From JAEUIV01 sp033763795 (GTDB lineage Bacteria > Planctomycetota > Phycisphaerae > Phycisphaerales > UBA1924), in contig JANRJV010000016.1 in the NCBI GenBank assembly GCA_033763795.1, forward strand, positions 1 to 64,000: DNA of 64,000 nt, written 5' to 3'. Within the stretch, counting starts at the first letter, position 1. Every line of letters starts with the position of its first letter. Positions 46,716-54,950 of the stretch are shown piece after piece. Position numbers and translations under genes: made by a program. The notes under the pieces are model-generated. The model did no database searches and had not been told where the DNA came from. It worked only from the letters and a program-made list of their open reading frames with translations.

Positions 46716-48574
46716 GCCGCACCCTCCACACGCCGCGCTCCCCCCGCACCGCGGCCGCCGCGCGCGCCATCCTCCTACTCGCCTCCCTCGTCTTCTTCAC
46801 CACGCTCGCCGCCCCCGCCGCCGCACGCCAGGACGCCGCACAGAAGATCACCGCCGTCGCCGTCACCGACGTCACGCAGGTCTACGTGGGCGAGAGCTTC
46901 CAGCTCCGCATCGCCGTCGAAGGCACGCTGAACGTCGAGCCCCCCGCCCTCCCCCCCGTCGAAGGCCTCGTCATCGTCCCCACGGGCAGCGGCCCCGTCT
47001 CATACTCCTCGCACTCCATCGTGGGCGGCAGGACCCAGAGCACCGAGTACCAGGCCTTCGTCTTCCACTACGCCGTCACGCCCTCCCGCCCCGGTGATCA
47101 CGTCATCCCGCCCGTCTCCGTCCGCGCCGCCGGCCGCCAGTTCACAACACAGGAAGTCCGCTTCCGCGCCCTCCCCGGAGAGACCGACGGCGACGTCAAA
47201 GTCCGCCTCGAATCCTCCAGTCTCTCCCCATACGTCGGCGAACCGATCACGCTCAAGGTCACGCTGGGCCTGCGCCGCAGCGCCACCCGCGCAGAGTTCT
47301 TCTTCCCCGGAGTCGAGGAAAAATTCAGCCTCGTGGACGCACCGCCCAATCCCAACGTCGCACTCAGCGACTCCGTCTTCGAGCTCCTCGGCGCCAAGGT
47401 CCCCGCCTACAGCGGCGCCACGCAGTTCGACGGCCAGGACTACCAGTCCTTCACCGCCGAACGAATCGTCATCCCAAGAGAGCCCGGACCCATCACCCTG
47501 GGCCCCGTCACCGTCACCTGCGACGTCATCATTCAGCGCGCCGCATCCATCTTCGACCGCGACCGCGTCCGCCGCGTCTCCGTCTCCTCAGACCCCGTGC
47601 AGCTCGACGTCCGGCCTCTCCCCGCCGAAGGCAGGCCCGATCATTTCAACGGCCTCGTCGGCGCCTATCGCATCGACGCCTCAGCCTCGCCCACCGAAGT
47701 CAACGTGGGCGACCCCATCACCCTCGAGATGCGCATCGAAGGCCCGCTCCCCGGCAGCGTCCCCGCACCCGCCATCGAGAGACAGCCGCAGCTCGCCGAC
47801 GCCTTCCGCATCGCCGCCTCCGACGCGCCGGGAGTCCTCGACGGCCGCGCCATCGTCTTCCGCCGCACGCTCCGCGCCCTCCGCGCCGGAGTCTCCGCAA
47901 TCCCCCCCATCGAGCTCCCATACTTCGACACACGCTCCGGCGCCTACAAAATCGCCCGCACCGACCCCATCCCCCTCTCCGTCCGCGAAACCCGCGTCGT
48001 CACCGCAGCCGACGCCGAAGGCGCCGCCGACACACAGCCCACAGCCCTGGAAGTCCGCGACAACAGCATCGGCCTCCGCGCCAACTACGAAGGCCCCGCC
48101 CTCCTCGCCGACCAATCCTTCGATCTCGCCGCCCGGCTCGCTCGCCCCGGCAACATCGCCGCCGTCGCCCTCCCGCCCGCCGTCTTCGGCGTAGCCGCAC
48201 TCGCCCTCGTCGCACGCCGCCGCGCAGGCTCCTCCTCCGCAACCATGCGCCGCCGCGCCGCCGCCCTCGCCAACACCGCCCTCGACAGCGTCACCACCTC
48301 CGACGCCGGCGCCGCCGCCTCACAGGTCGGCGCCGCCCTCCGCCGATACATCGCCCACAAGGCAGGCCTCGACGCCGCACACCTCGCCAGCCGCGAAGCC
48401 GCCGACGCCGCCCGCGCCAGCGCGCCCGCCGCCGCCGACCCCGTCGCCGAGCTCCTCCGCCGCTGCGACGACGCGGCCTACGGCGGGCTCAACTCCGTCC
48501 AGGCCCAGAAGCTCGTCGAGGACGCCCGCGCCGTCATCGACCGCCTCGAGGCCTCGTGGAACGCGCGCCCATGA
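46712..48574 (+). CDS. batD: BatD-like oxygen-tolerance protein
   Basis: 620 residues with a signal peptide (ILLLASLVFFTTLAAPAAA). Tandem BatD immunoglobulin-like domains: QVYVGESFQLRIAVEG, LPPVEGLVIVPTGSG, the sequence IVGGRTQSTEYQAFVFHYAV, LSPYVGEPITLKVTLGL and VNVGDPITLEMRIEGPL. A TM helix (AVALPPAVFGVAALALVA) near 490-508 is followed by RRR and a cytoplasmic helical tail (VGAALRRYIAHKAGLDAAHL) much like that of the protein at 42252-43301. BatD proteins were linked to aerotolerance in Bacteroides; the molecular role is unknown. It starts at a GTG in a GTGA overlap with the upstream gene and ends in an ATGA overlap. Confidence 0.9.
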   Translation: MSRTLHTPRSPRTAAAARAILLLASLVFFTTLAAPAAARQDAAQKITAVAVTDVTQVYVGESFQLRIAVEGTLNVEPPALPPVEGLVIVPTGSGPVSYSSHSIVGGRTQSTEYQAFVFHYAVTPSRPGDHVIPPVSVRAAGRQFTTQEVRFRALPGETDGDVKVRLESSSLSPYVGEPITLKVTLGLRRSATRAEFFFPGVEEKFSLVDAPPNPNVALSDSVFELLGAKVPAYSGATQFDGQDYQSFTAERIVIPREPGPITLGPVTVTCDVIIQRAASIFDRDRVRRVSVSSDPVQLDVRPLPAEGRPDHFNGLVGAYRIDASASPTEVNVGDPITLEMRIEGPLPGSVPAPAIERQPQLADAFRIAASDAPGVLDGRAIVFRRTLRALRAGVSAIPPIELPYFDTRSGAYKIARTDPIPLSVRETRVVTAADAEGAADTQPTALEVRDNSIGLRANYEGPALLADQSFDLAARLARPGNIAAVALPPAVFGVAALALVARRRAGSSSATMRRRAAALANTALDSVTTSDAGAAASQVGAALRRYIAHKAGLDAAHLASREAADAARASAPAAADPVAELLRRCDDAAYGGLNSVQAQKLVEDARAVIDRLEASWNARP

Positions 48575-49398
48575 AGCCCGCACTCGCACCCATCCTCGCC
48601 CTCCTCTTCTCCCTCGCCGCCCTCGCGCCCGCCACGCACGCGCGCTCCGCCGATCAGAACCCGGAGCTGCTCGCCCGCGCCACCGAAGAGTTCCGCGCCG
48701 CAACCGCCGCCATGGAGTCCGATCGCCCCGCCGCCCTCAGGCGACTCGATACCGCCATCGCCCTCTTCGAGCAGCTCGAGCAGAACGGCGTCCGCAACGG
48801 CGGCCTCCTCTACAACCTCGCCAACGCTCACCTCCTCAAGGGAGACGTCGGCCGCGCCATCCTCAACTACCGCCGCGCCCAGCTCCTCACCCCCTCGGAC
48901 CCCAATCTCGCCGCAAACCTCGCCGAGGCACGCCGCCGCGTCCAGACACTCGTCCAGCCATCGGGCACATCGCGCGCCCGCGCCGTCCTCCTCTTCTGGC
49001 ACGACGAACTCGCCCCCTCCGCCCGACTCTCCATCATGCTCGTCGCCTGGACCCTCGCATGGAGCTGCGCCCTCGCCCGGCTCACGGGCGCCTGGCGCTC
49101 CGGCTCTCTCGCCATCGCCGCGCTCGGCGCCCTCCTCGCCTGCACCATGCTGGGCTCGCTCGTCGTCTCCGCCCGTCAAACCGAATCGACCGCCGCCGCC
49201 GTCGTCATCGCCCCCCAGGCCGTGGGCCGCAAGGGCCCCGACCTCACCGTCTACCAGCCCACCTTCAGCGAGCCCCTCCACGCCGGCGTCGAACTCCGCG
49301 TCATCGAGCAGCGCCCGGGCTGGATCCTCGCGCGGCTCGCCGACGGCCGCGAAACCTGGCTCGAAGCCTCAGCCGTGGGCCTCGTGACCCCGAACTAG
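48571..49398 (+). CDS. BatE-like TPR/SH3 membrane protein
   Basis: 275 residues with a signal peptide (ALLFSLAALAPATHA). One or two TPR units (GGLLYNLANAHLLKGDVGRAILNYRRAQLL, PSDPNLAANLAEARRRVQ), two TM helices (LSIMLVAWTLAWSCALARL; LAIAALGALLACTMLGSLVV) and a C-terminal SH3-like module (YQPTFSEPLHAGVELRVIEQRPGWILARLADGRETWLEASAVGLV). This TPR-TM-SH3 order is that of BatE. Last gene of the moxR operon; starts in an ATGA overlap. Confidence 0.85.
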   Translation: MKPALAPILALLFSLAALAPATHARSADQNPELLARATEEFRAATAAMESDRPAALRRLDTAIALFEQLEQNGVRNGGLLYNLANAHLLKGDVGRAILNYRRAQLLTPSDPNLAANLAEARRRVQTLVQPSGTSRARAVLLFWHDELAPSARLSIMLVAWTLAWSCALARLTGAWRSGSLAIAALGALLACTMLGSLVVSARQTESTAAAVVIAPQAVGRKGPDLTVYQPTFSEPLHAGVELRVIEQRPGWILARLADGRETWLEASAVGLVTPN

Positions 49399-49401
49399 AA
49401 T
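49396..49401 (+). promoter_or_regulatory. -10 element TAGAAT before the TlpA gene
   Basis: TAGAAT overlaps the stop codon of the batE-like gene, 37 nt before the next ATG, so the thioredoxin gene can be transcribed on its own as well as by read-through. Confidence 0.42.
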
Positions 49402-49438
49402 CCTCCCTCCGCCATCCCGGCAACCAAAGGACGCACCC

Positions 49439-50062
49439 ATGCGCCGCACACTCCCCACGCGCCTCATCACGCTCGCCCTCGCCGCCGCGGCCTTCCTCCC
49501 CGCGCTGAACCTCACCGCCTCCGCCCGCCAGACGGGCGCCGCCGACGCCGACAAGCCCCGCGCCGAGTTCAAGCGCGAATGGACCTGGGCAACCGACTCG
49601 CAGGCAAAGTGGGACAGCCTCCGCCGCACCGTCGACAAACCCGCACCGCCCCTCCAGGTCGGCCCGTGGCACAACGCCCAGTCCGTCTCGCTCGCCGACC
49701 TCAAGGGAAAGATCGTCGTCATCGACTTCTGGGCAACCTGGTGCAGGCCCTGCCGCGAGGCCATCCCCGATCTCAACAACCTGATGGACGAATACAAGGA
49801 CCGCGGCGTCGCCGTCATCGGCGTCTGCAACACCAATGAACGCAACGGCGGCTCAATGATCGAGGTCGCCAGCCGCTCCGAGATCGCCATGAAGTACCCC
49901 ACCGCTCAGGACCTCCGCAACCGCACCGCCGCGGCCTACGGCGTCCAATGGTGGCCCTTCATCGTCCTCGTCGACCGCAAAGGCGATGTCCGCATGACCG
50001 GCCTCCAGCCCGCCAAGCTCCGCGAAGCCCTCGACGCTCTCCTCGCCGAACAGCCCCTCTGA
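49439..50062 (+). CDS. TlpA-type exported thioredoxin
   Basis: 207 residues with a signal peptide (LITLALAAAAFLPALNLTASA). The thioredoxin-like domain has VVIDFWATWCRPCREAIPDLN with both redox cysteines (C102, C105), VAVIGVCNTNERNG, and the cis-Pro region WWPFIVLVDRKGDVRMTGL. It would act in the periplasm as a reductase, for example in cytochrome c maturation or disulphide repair. AAAGGA ribosome site 8 nt upstream. It follows the bat operon by 40 bp and ends before a strong bidirectional hairpin. Confidence 0.93.
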   Translation: MRRTLPTRLITLALAAAAFLPALNLTASARQTGAADADKPRAEFKREWTWATDSQAKWDSLRRTVDKPAPPLQVGPWHNAQSVSLADLKGKIVVIDFWATWCRPCREAIPDLNNLMDEYKDRGVAVIGVCNTNERNGGSMIEVASRSEIAMKYPTAQDLRNRTAAAYGVQWWPFIVLVDRKGDVRMTGLQPAKLREALDALLAEQPL

Positions 50063-50090
50063 GCCCCGCCCCCCGCGCTCCGCCTCCCCC

Positions 50091-50130
50091 AAAAAACGAA
50101 AAAGGGCCCGCGCACACGCGCGAGCCCCTT
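50091..50130 (-). terminator. Intrinsic terminator of the VPAP-sorted protein gene
   Basis: On the minus strand AAGGGGCTCGCGC, loop GTGT, GCGCGGGCCCTT (50130-50102; stem with a bulge) is followed by TTTCGTTTTTT. It lies 20 nt after the stop at 50150 and may also stop the convergent thioredoxin transcript. Confidence 0.82.
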
Positions 50131-50149
50131 GGTTCACGCACGCTCGCGC

Positions 50150-51505
50150 TCAGCGCCGCCGCCGCGCGCCCATCCCGCCCGCCATCAGCAGCACCAGCGC
50201 CCCAGCAGGCGCCGGCACAACCGTGATCCGGAACGCCGCCTCCACGTCGTCCGCCGCCGTACCCGGCGTGTTGTTCACGTCAACGTCCGCCGTGAAGTAC
50301 ACGTCGATCAGCCCGTTCCGCCGGTCGGCGATCCGCATCGACGCGATCCCCGTGAAGTCCGCCAGTCTCCCGTTCGCGTCAGGAACGCCGTCCCCCGTGA
50401 TGTCGACCAGGTCGTTCACACCGAGGATCTTGTTCCCGTTCAGCAGCAGCGATTCCAGCGAGCTCACATTCGCCACCGCCGCCCAGTCGCCGTCCTCGTT
50501 CATCGACGCGTACGTGATGTTCCCGTTGAGCGTCCCACCCCCGCCCACCGCCTGCCCCTCGCGCAGCACGATCACGCCGTCGATCATCACGAACGCGTCC
50601 GCAGTCGCGATCGCGTTCGTATCCCCCGTGATCATCCATCGGCCGGACTCGGTGATCCCCACCTGACCGAAGTTCTGATACGCCTCCACGCCGTTCCCGC
50701 CCGCGACCGCGGGAACCATGTTCCCCTCGCGGACCAGCGTCCCGCCCACCACAAGCCCCGAGCCGCTCTTGACCATCGCCGCGTCCGCGGACGTCGCCCC
50801 CGTCAGCTGCACCTCGGCCAGGTAGTTCGAACCGCTCTTGGAGAACCGGTAATCAAACGCCACCGTCGAGCCGCCCGAGTTCAGAGGCAGCGGCAGCCCC
50901 GGCACGTTCTGACCACCCAGCAGCAGAGGCGTCCCGTTAACCCCGTAAAACAGCCCGCGGTTGGACGTCGTTCCGCCCGGCGTCGTGCGCGTCCCGCCCG
51001 CCCAGTAAGGAACACCCTCCGCCGTCACGCCCGGCCGGCTCGCAAAGCTCCAGAACAGCCCGGGAAGGCTCGCCACCGGGTCGCCCTCGACCGCCAGCGG
51101 TGTGTCCTCATAGAACACCGAGTCAAACCCGCCGACCGGCCCGCCCGTACCGCTCGCCGAATACGACGACTTCCCCGAGTTGTCGATCCCGAAGAAACTC
51201 TCGAACGACGTCTGCGCCAGCGACCCGATCGTCGCCTCGGACCGCAGCACGCTCCCCGCGCCGAACCCCGCGTTCCCGAAAACATGGCTGATCGACACAC
51301 CCGCATTGTTCGTGATCAGCGTCGCCGCCCATCCACCCGCGTGGTTCACCGTCGTCGTGTCGATGCCCGTCACGAGCCCGCCCCCGACCGTGTCGCCCTC
51401 GCGCACCAGCGCCGTCGCGACCTGACCCATCGCCGCCGAGCAAATGCCCAGACCCAGCGCCCCCGCCAGCAGGCGCGCACCGACACCAAAGTTCTCGTGT
51501 GACAT
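50150..51505 (-). CDS. Secreted protein with VPAP C-terminal sorting signal
   Basis: 451 residues. A signal peptide (ARLLAGALGLGICSAAMG) begins the protein, and it ends VVPAPAGALVLLMAGGMG followed by ARRRR: a VPAP motif, a hydrophobic helix and a basic cap, the layout of PEP-CTERM/exosortase signals as seen in Phycisphaerae. The middle repeats ALVREGDTVGGG, VGGTLVREGNM and VIVLREGQAVGGGG in regularly spaced beta-rich units, alternating with Gly/Ser/Asn-rich stretches. These look like structural repeats of a surface or extracellular protein; its function is unknown. GGAGGGAGGAACC before the ATG is a strong ribosome site. No exosortase gene is in the window. Confidence 0.85.
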   Translation of the reverse strand: MSHENFGVGARLLAGALGLGICSAAMGQVATALVREGDTVGGGLVTGIDTTTVNHAGGWAATLITNNAGVSISHVFGNAGFGAGSVLRSEATIGSLAQTSFESFFGIDNSGKSSYSASGTGGPVGGFDSVFYEDTPLAVEGDPVASLPGLFWSFASRPGVTAEGVPYWAGGTRTTPGGTTSNRGLFYGVNGTPLLLGGQNVPGLPLPLNSGGSTVAFDYRFSKSGSNYLAEVQLTGATSADAAMVKSGSGLVVGGTLVREGNMVPAVAGGNGVEAYQNFGQVGITESGRWMITGDTNAIATADAFVMIDGVIVLREGQAVGGGGTLNGNITYASMNEDGDWAAVANVSSLESLLLNGNKILGVNDLVDITGDGVPDANGRLADFTGIASMRIADRRNGLIDVYFTADVDVNNTPGTAADDVEAAFRITVVPAPAGALVLLMAGGMGARRRR

Positions 51506-51710
51506 GGTTCCTCCCTCCCGCAGGGATCAACCCGGCCTGACACGAAGTCGCCCGACGTCCGGGCGCCCTCGGCGTGCGCAGCACCAGCCCGCGGGATTCA
51601 TTCCTACCTACGTATGTACAACGACCCCGGCCCCCGGGCCAATAAATCTCGGCTGATCCCCGCAAACCGCGGCGGCCTCCCTCCGCATGAATCCGCCGCG
51701 ATCCCGCCCA

Positions 51711-53321
51711 TCAAGGGCTCTCAGGCCGCGGCCCCACCGCCGCCGCCCGCTCGTTCCGCTTCTCCAGCAGCCACGCGATCGCCTCGGGCAGCGCCCGCGC
51801 CACCACCAGCGTGTGCCCGTAATCCTTGATCACGCGCGTCTCCACAGGCCCGCCAGCCTCCGCAACCTTCTCCGCATCCGCCAGCCGCGCAGGCGGGAAG
51901 ATCCGGTCCAGCTCCCCCGCGATCACCAGCGTCGCCGCCGGCGCCGGGTCCGCCGGCGTGTCGCGATACCCCGCGATGCACACCGCGCCCGCCACGACCT
52001 CGCGCGCCCCCCACGCCAGACCCGACGCCGCGATACCCCCCAGCGAGTGACCCACCAGGTACACCCGAGAACGATCGATGTCGTAATCGACCGCCATGTC
52101 GTCCACCAGACGGCTCAGATACTTCGCCTCGGACCCCAGCAGCAGCGTCGACACCGACACCGCGATGAACCCGCGCTGCTCCGCCAGCGTGCGGATCAGC
52201 CCCGCACCGTACCCACGCATGAACATGCTCTCGTCGCCGCCCGCACCATGCAGGCACACCACCAGCGGCGCCGGCCGACGCTTCATCACCACAGAACCCG
52301 GCGCATACACCACCATCGGCACGCCCCGGTTCGACCCGATGTCCAGCACACGCCAGTACTCGCCCCCCTTGTATCGGAAGGGACTGCGCGCATCGTCCAT
52401 CGTCTGGTACTCGTGCCGAACCTCCCCCGCCAGCAGCATCGGGTCCGCCAGGAACTGCGCCGACCGATCCTCCGAAGGCGTCGACGTCAGCAGCGACGCA
52501 CGCTTCTTCGAGATCTGAACCTCGCGGTCCAGCCGGTCGTTCGCCATGTCCACCACTTCCAGCAGATCCTCGAGCTCCGCCCCCAGCGCGTCCGTCATCG
52601 CGGGCATCACCCAGAACGGACAAAGCACCCGCGGCTCAACCCCCTCCATCCGCGCCACCACCTCGTACCGCCCGGTCCGAAGCACCAGATCGCCCGGCAG
52701 CGCCAGCGTCGCGTCCACCGCGTCGCCAGGTCCGAACTCCGCCGCCAGATCGATCCCCACGATCGACCGCGTCGCGTTCTGCTCGCGCAGCTCGATCCGC
52801 ACCGTCCGCACACCCGCCCCGGACTCCGGCACGTCGTACATCGTCTGAACACGGATCACCGGCGCCGGCAGGTCAGGCAGCGGGCAGTACGACTCCGGAT
52901 CGATCCGCCCACGCAGCGAATGCACCGCCAGCTCATCACCCGTCATCGGACCGTCGTCCGTCAGGCTGTGCGTCAGCTCGTGCAGCCGACGCACCGCCTC
53001 CCCCGTCCGCTGCATGAAGAAGTCCTCGGTCAGCCCGTCGAACGCCCGGTTCACCTCCGCGACGCGCTCCGCCGCCGGCGGGTTCAGCGCCAGCACCTCT
53101 TCAAACCTCATGTACGCCATCGCCATGTCACGCCGCGTCGGCTGCACGTGCTTCGCCGCACGGAACGACCCCGTCGCAGGCCACGCCGGCGCGTCCGACC
53201 CTCCCGCCGGACTCGCTCCCTCCTGCGCCAGCGCCCCAGCCCCCCACACCGACGCGGCCAGCGCCGCCGCCCACGCCGCTCCCCGAACAACGCCAAAGCT
53301 CTTTGCAGGTGCATTCGTCAT
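51711..53321 (-). CDS. Exported alpha/beta hydrolase (PHB-depolymerase/esterase-like)
   Basis: 536 residues with a signal peptide (GVVRGAAWAAALAASVWGAGALA). Residues 40-320 are a helical and beta-sandwich region without a known match. From about 335 an alpha/beta hydrolase: PLVVCLHGAGGDESMFMRG (oxyanion), VYLVGHSLGG with nucleophile Ser, VIAGELDRIFP with Asp, and IKDYGHTLVV with His. The fold is near PHB-depolymerase, feruloyl esterase and dienelactone hydrolase types; the substrate is unknown. Starts at an ATG with TAGAAT 9 nt upstream and no ribosome site. Same strand as the flanking genes. Confidence 0.87.
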   Translation of the reverse strand: MTNAPAKSFGVVRGAAWAAALAASVWGAGALAQEGASPAGGSDAPAWPATGSFRAAKHVQPTRRDMAMAYMRFEEVLALNPPAAERVAEVNRAFDGLTEDFFMQRTGEAVRRLHELTHSLTDDGPMTGDELAVHSLRGRIDPESYCPLPDLPAPVIRVQTMYDVPESGAGVRTVRIELREQNATRSIVGIDLAAEFGPGDAVDATLALPGDLVLRTGRYEVVARMEGVEPRVLCPFWVMPAMTDALGAELEDLLEVVDMANDRLDREVQISKKRASLLTSTPSEDRSAQFLADPMLLAGEVRHEYQTMDDARSPFRYKGGEYWRVLDIGSNRGVPMVVYAPGSVVMKRRPAPLVVCLHGAGGDESMFMRGYGAGLIRTLAEQRGFIAVSVSTLLLGSEAKYLSRLVDDMAVDYDIDRSRVYLVGHSLGGIAASGLAWGAREVVAGAVCIAGYRDTPADPAPAATLVIAGELDRIFPPARLADAEKVAEAGGPVETRVIKDYGHTLVVARALPEAIAWLLEKRNERAAAVGPRPESP

Positions 53322-53328
53322 AGCGCGG

Positions 53329-53340
53329 CGATTCTAGAAC
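53329..53340 (-). promoter_or_regulatory. Hydrolase -10 within palindrome TTCTAGAA
   Basis: Minus-strand GTTCTAGAATCG, identical over 12 bases to the element before the SOD gene. TAGAAT ends 9 nt before the ATG, so the transcript may be leaderless. Confidence 0.42.
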
Positions 53341-53408
53341 CACGCCCCGCCCCCATGACCCGAACGTCGCGCGCAGCCTGCGCAAATCCAGGGCCGCCCC
53401 ACGCGCCA

Positions 53409-54932
53409 CTACCTGCCCCGCCCCGCCGCCCCCTCCACCGCAATCTCCCCAAGCGCCGGGTCGCTCGTCAGTAGCACCACCAGGTCCCGACCCCGCCGCA
53501 CAGGGTCCGCCGCCCGCACCAGCACCCGCGGCTCAGCCGTCATCCCCGCAGCCCGCGCCGCCTCCATCACCGCCTCCGCCGACCGCGTCGCCACCACCAC
53601 AGGCCCCGACGCCAGCCGCCGCCCCGCCTCCTGAGCGTCCACACGCCGCACATGCGTCCCCAGAAGCGCCTGAAACGCCATGTCCGTGTCCACATCCACC
53701 AGCCGCGCCCGCATCTCCCCGCTCGTCCCCGAAGCCACTTCCATCAGCAGCGCCGTCCGCCGCGCCTCATCTCCCCTCGGCGCCATCACCAGCCCATGCC
53801 CAAGCGCCGCCGCTCCCCCCAGCACCGCGATCGCCCACGCCCCGCCCCACGACCGACCCCCCAGCATCCGCTCCAGCTCACGCGCCGCCAGCAACGCCCC
53901 CGCCGGCACGATCGGCAGCAGCAGATCCGCCCGCTGATGCGGCGCAATGGAAAAGATCGCCAGCCCCGTCAGGAACCACCCCGCCGCGAACCGCTCCGCT
54001 CGCGCGCGACCCGCATCATCATCAGGCCGCCTCACCACCCGCACCAGCGCCAGGACCGTCAGCACGCTCCACGGCGCAAACCGACCCAGGTAGTACAGCG
54101 CCGGCTTATAGAAACCCGACAGCGGCAGCGCGCCCCCGTCGCTCCGCACCGCGTGCCCCACGAGCTCGCGACCGATCACCTTGTCAATGAACGGCTGCCC
54201 CGCGCTCCGCCACGCCAGATAAAACCACGCCCCCGTCACTACAAGAAAGATCAACACCCCAAGCGCATGCTGCCCCGCCCGCCCCGCGCGCAGCCGCTCC
54301 GTCGCGCCCCGCCCCAGCAACGCGTCCCCCAGCAGTCCGCCCGCCGCCAGCACCACCCCGATCGGCCCCTTCGTCAGTGTCACCGCCGCGCACACCGCCC
54401 AGAACGCCGCCCACCGCCCCGCACCGGGCCGCTCCGCCGCACGCCACGCCAGCACCGCCGCCGCCGTCACCAGGCACGCGAACACCGCGTCCGTCCGCGC
54501 CAGCGCCACGTGCTTGTACCCGTAGCTCGACGCCAAAAACATCACCCCCGCCAGAACACCGCACGTCGCGCCCCACCGCCGCGCCCCCGCCCACGCCGCC
54601 AGCAGCGCCGTCCCCAGCACCGCCGCCGCCGTCGGGCCATACAACGCCAGCCGCGAAAAGCCCCCCGCCAGCAGCGACGCCGCCGCCACCAGCCACGTAT
54701 ACACCGGCGGCTTCGACGCGATCGCCCCGTTCGTGTCCACCTGAACCAGCCACGAACCGTGCACCAGCACGTCCAGCGCATACAGCGCCGGCCGCGCCTG
54801 ATCGTTGTCCGTCAGATCCCAGGGACCGACCGCCCGCGCGCCCGCCAGCACCGCCCACAGCAGCACCAGCACCGCCGCCCCGCGCGCCGGCAGCCGACCC
54901 CCCACGCTCCTTGTCGCCTCAGGCAGTGCCAC
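53409..54932 (-). CDS. GT39/ArnT-type membrane glycosyltransferase
   Basis: 507 residues, about 11 TM helices. It belongs to the GT-C superfamily that moves sugars or mannose from polyprenyl phosphate. The first periplasmic loop has the acidic DNDQARP motif (42-48), followed by SKPPVYTW, typical of ArnT/PMT-like enzymes; VALARTDAVFACLVTAAAVLAW and LTKGPIG further in are also family marks. Residues after about 400 form a soluble domain. It may add sugars to lipid A, glycans or secreted proteins; with the surface-protein genes around it, protein or envelope glycosylation is a fair guess. Starts at a GTG without ribosome site; TAGTCT sits 7 nt upstream. Confidence 0.87.
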   Translation of the reverse strand: MALPEATRSVGGRLPARGAAVLVLLWAVLAGARAVGPWDLTDNDQARPALYALDVLVHGSWLVQVDTNGAIASKPPVYTWLVAAASLLAGGFSRLALYGPTAAAVLGTALLAAWAGARRWGATCGVLAGVMFLASSYGYKHVALARTDAVFACLVTAAAVLAWRAAERPGAGRWAAFWAVCAAVTLTKGPIGVVLAAGGLLGDALLGRGATERLRAGRAGQHALGVLIFLVVTGAWFYLAWRSAGQPFIDKVIGRELVGHAVRSDGGALPLSGFYKPALYYLGRFAPWSVLTVLALVRVVRRPDDDAGRARAERFAAGWFLTGLAIFSIAPHQRADLLLPIVPAGALLAARELERMLGGRSWGGAWAIAVLGGAAALGHGLVMAPRGDEARRTALLMEVASGTSGEMRARLVDVDTDMAFQALLGTHVRRVDAQEAGRRLASGPVVVATRSAEAVMEAARAAGMTAEPRVLVRAADPVRRGRDLVVLLTSDPALGEIAVEGAAGRGR

Positions 54933-54939
54933 GCGCCCG

Positions 54940-54945
54940 AGACTA
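54940..54945 (-). promoter_or_regulatory. -10-like TAGTCT, leaderless position
   Basis: Minus-strand TAGTCT followed by CGGGCGC and the GTG start of the glycosyltransferase; no ribosome site, and only 18 bp separate this gene from the one upstream. Confidence 0.35.
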
Positions 54946-54950
54946 CCCGC

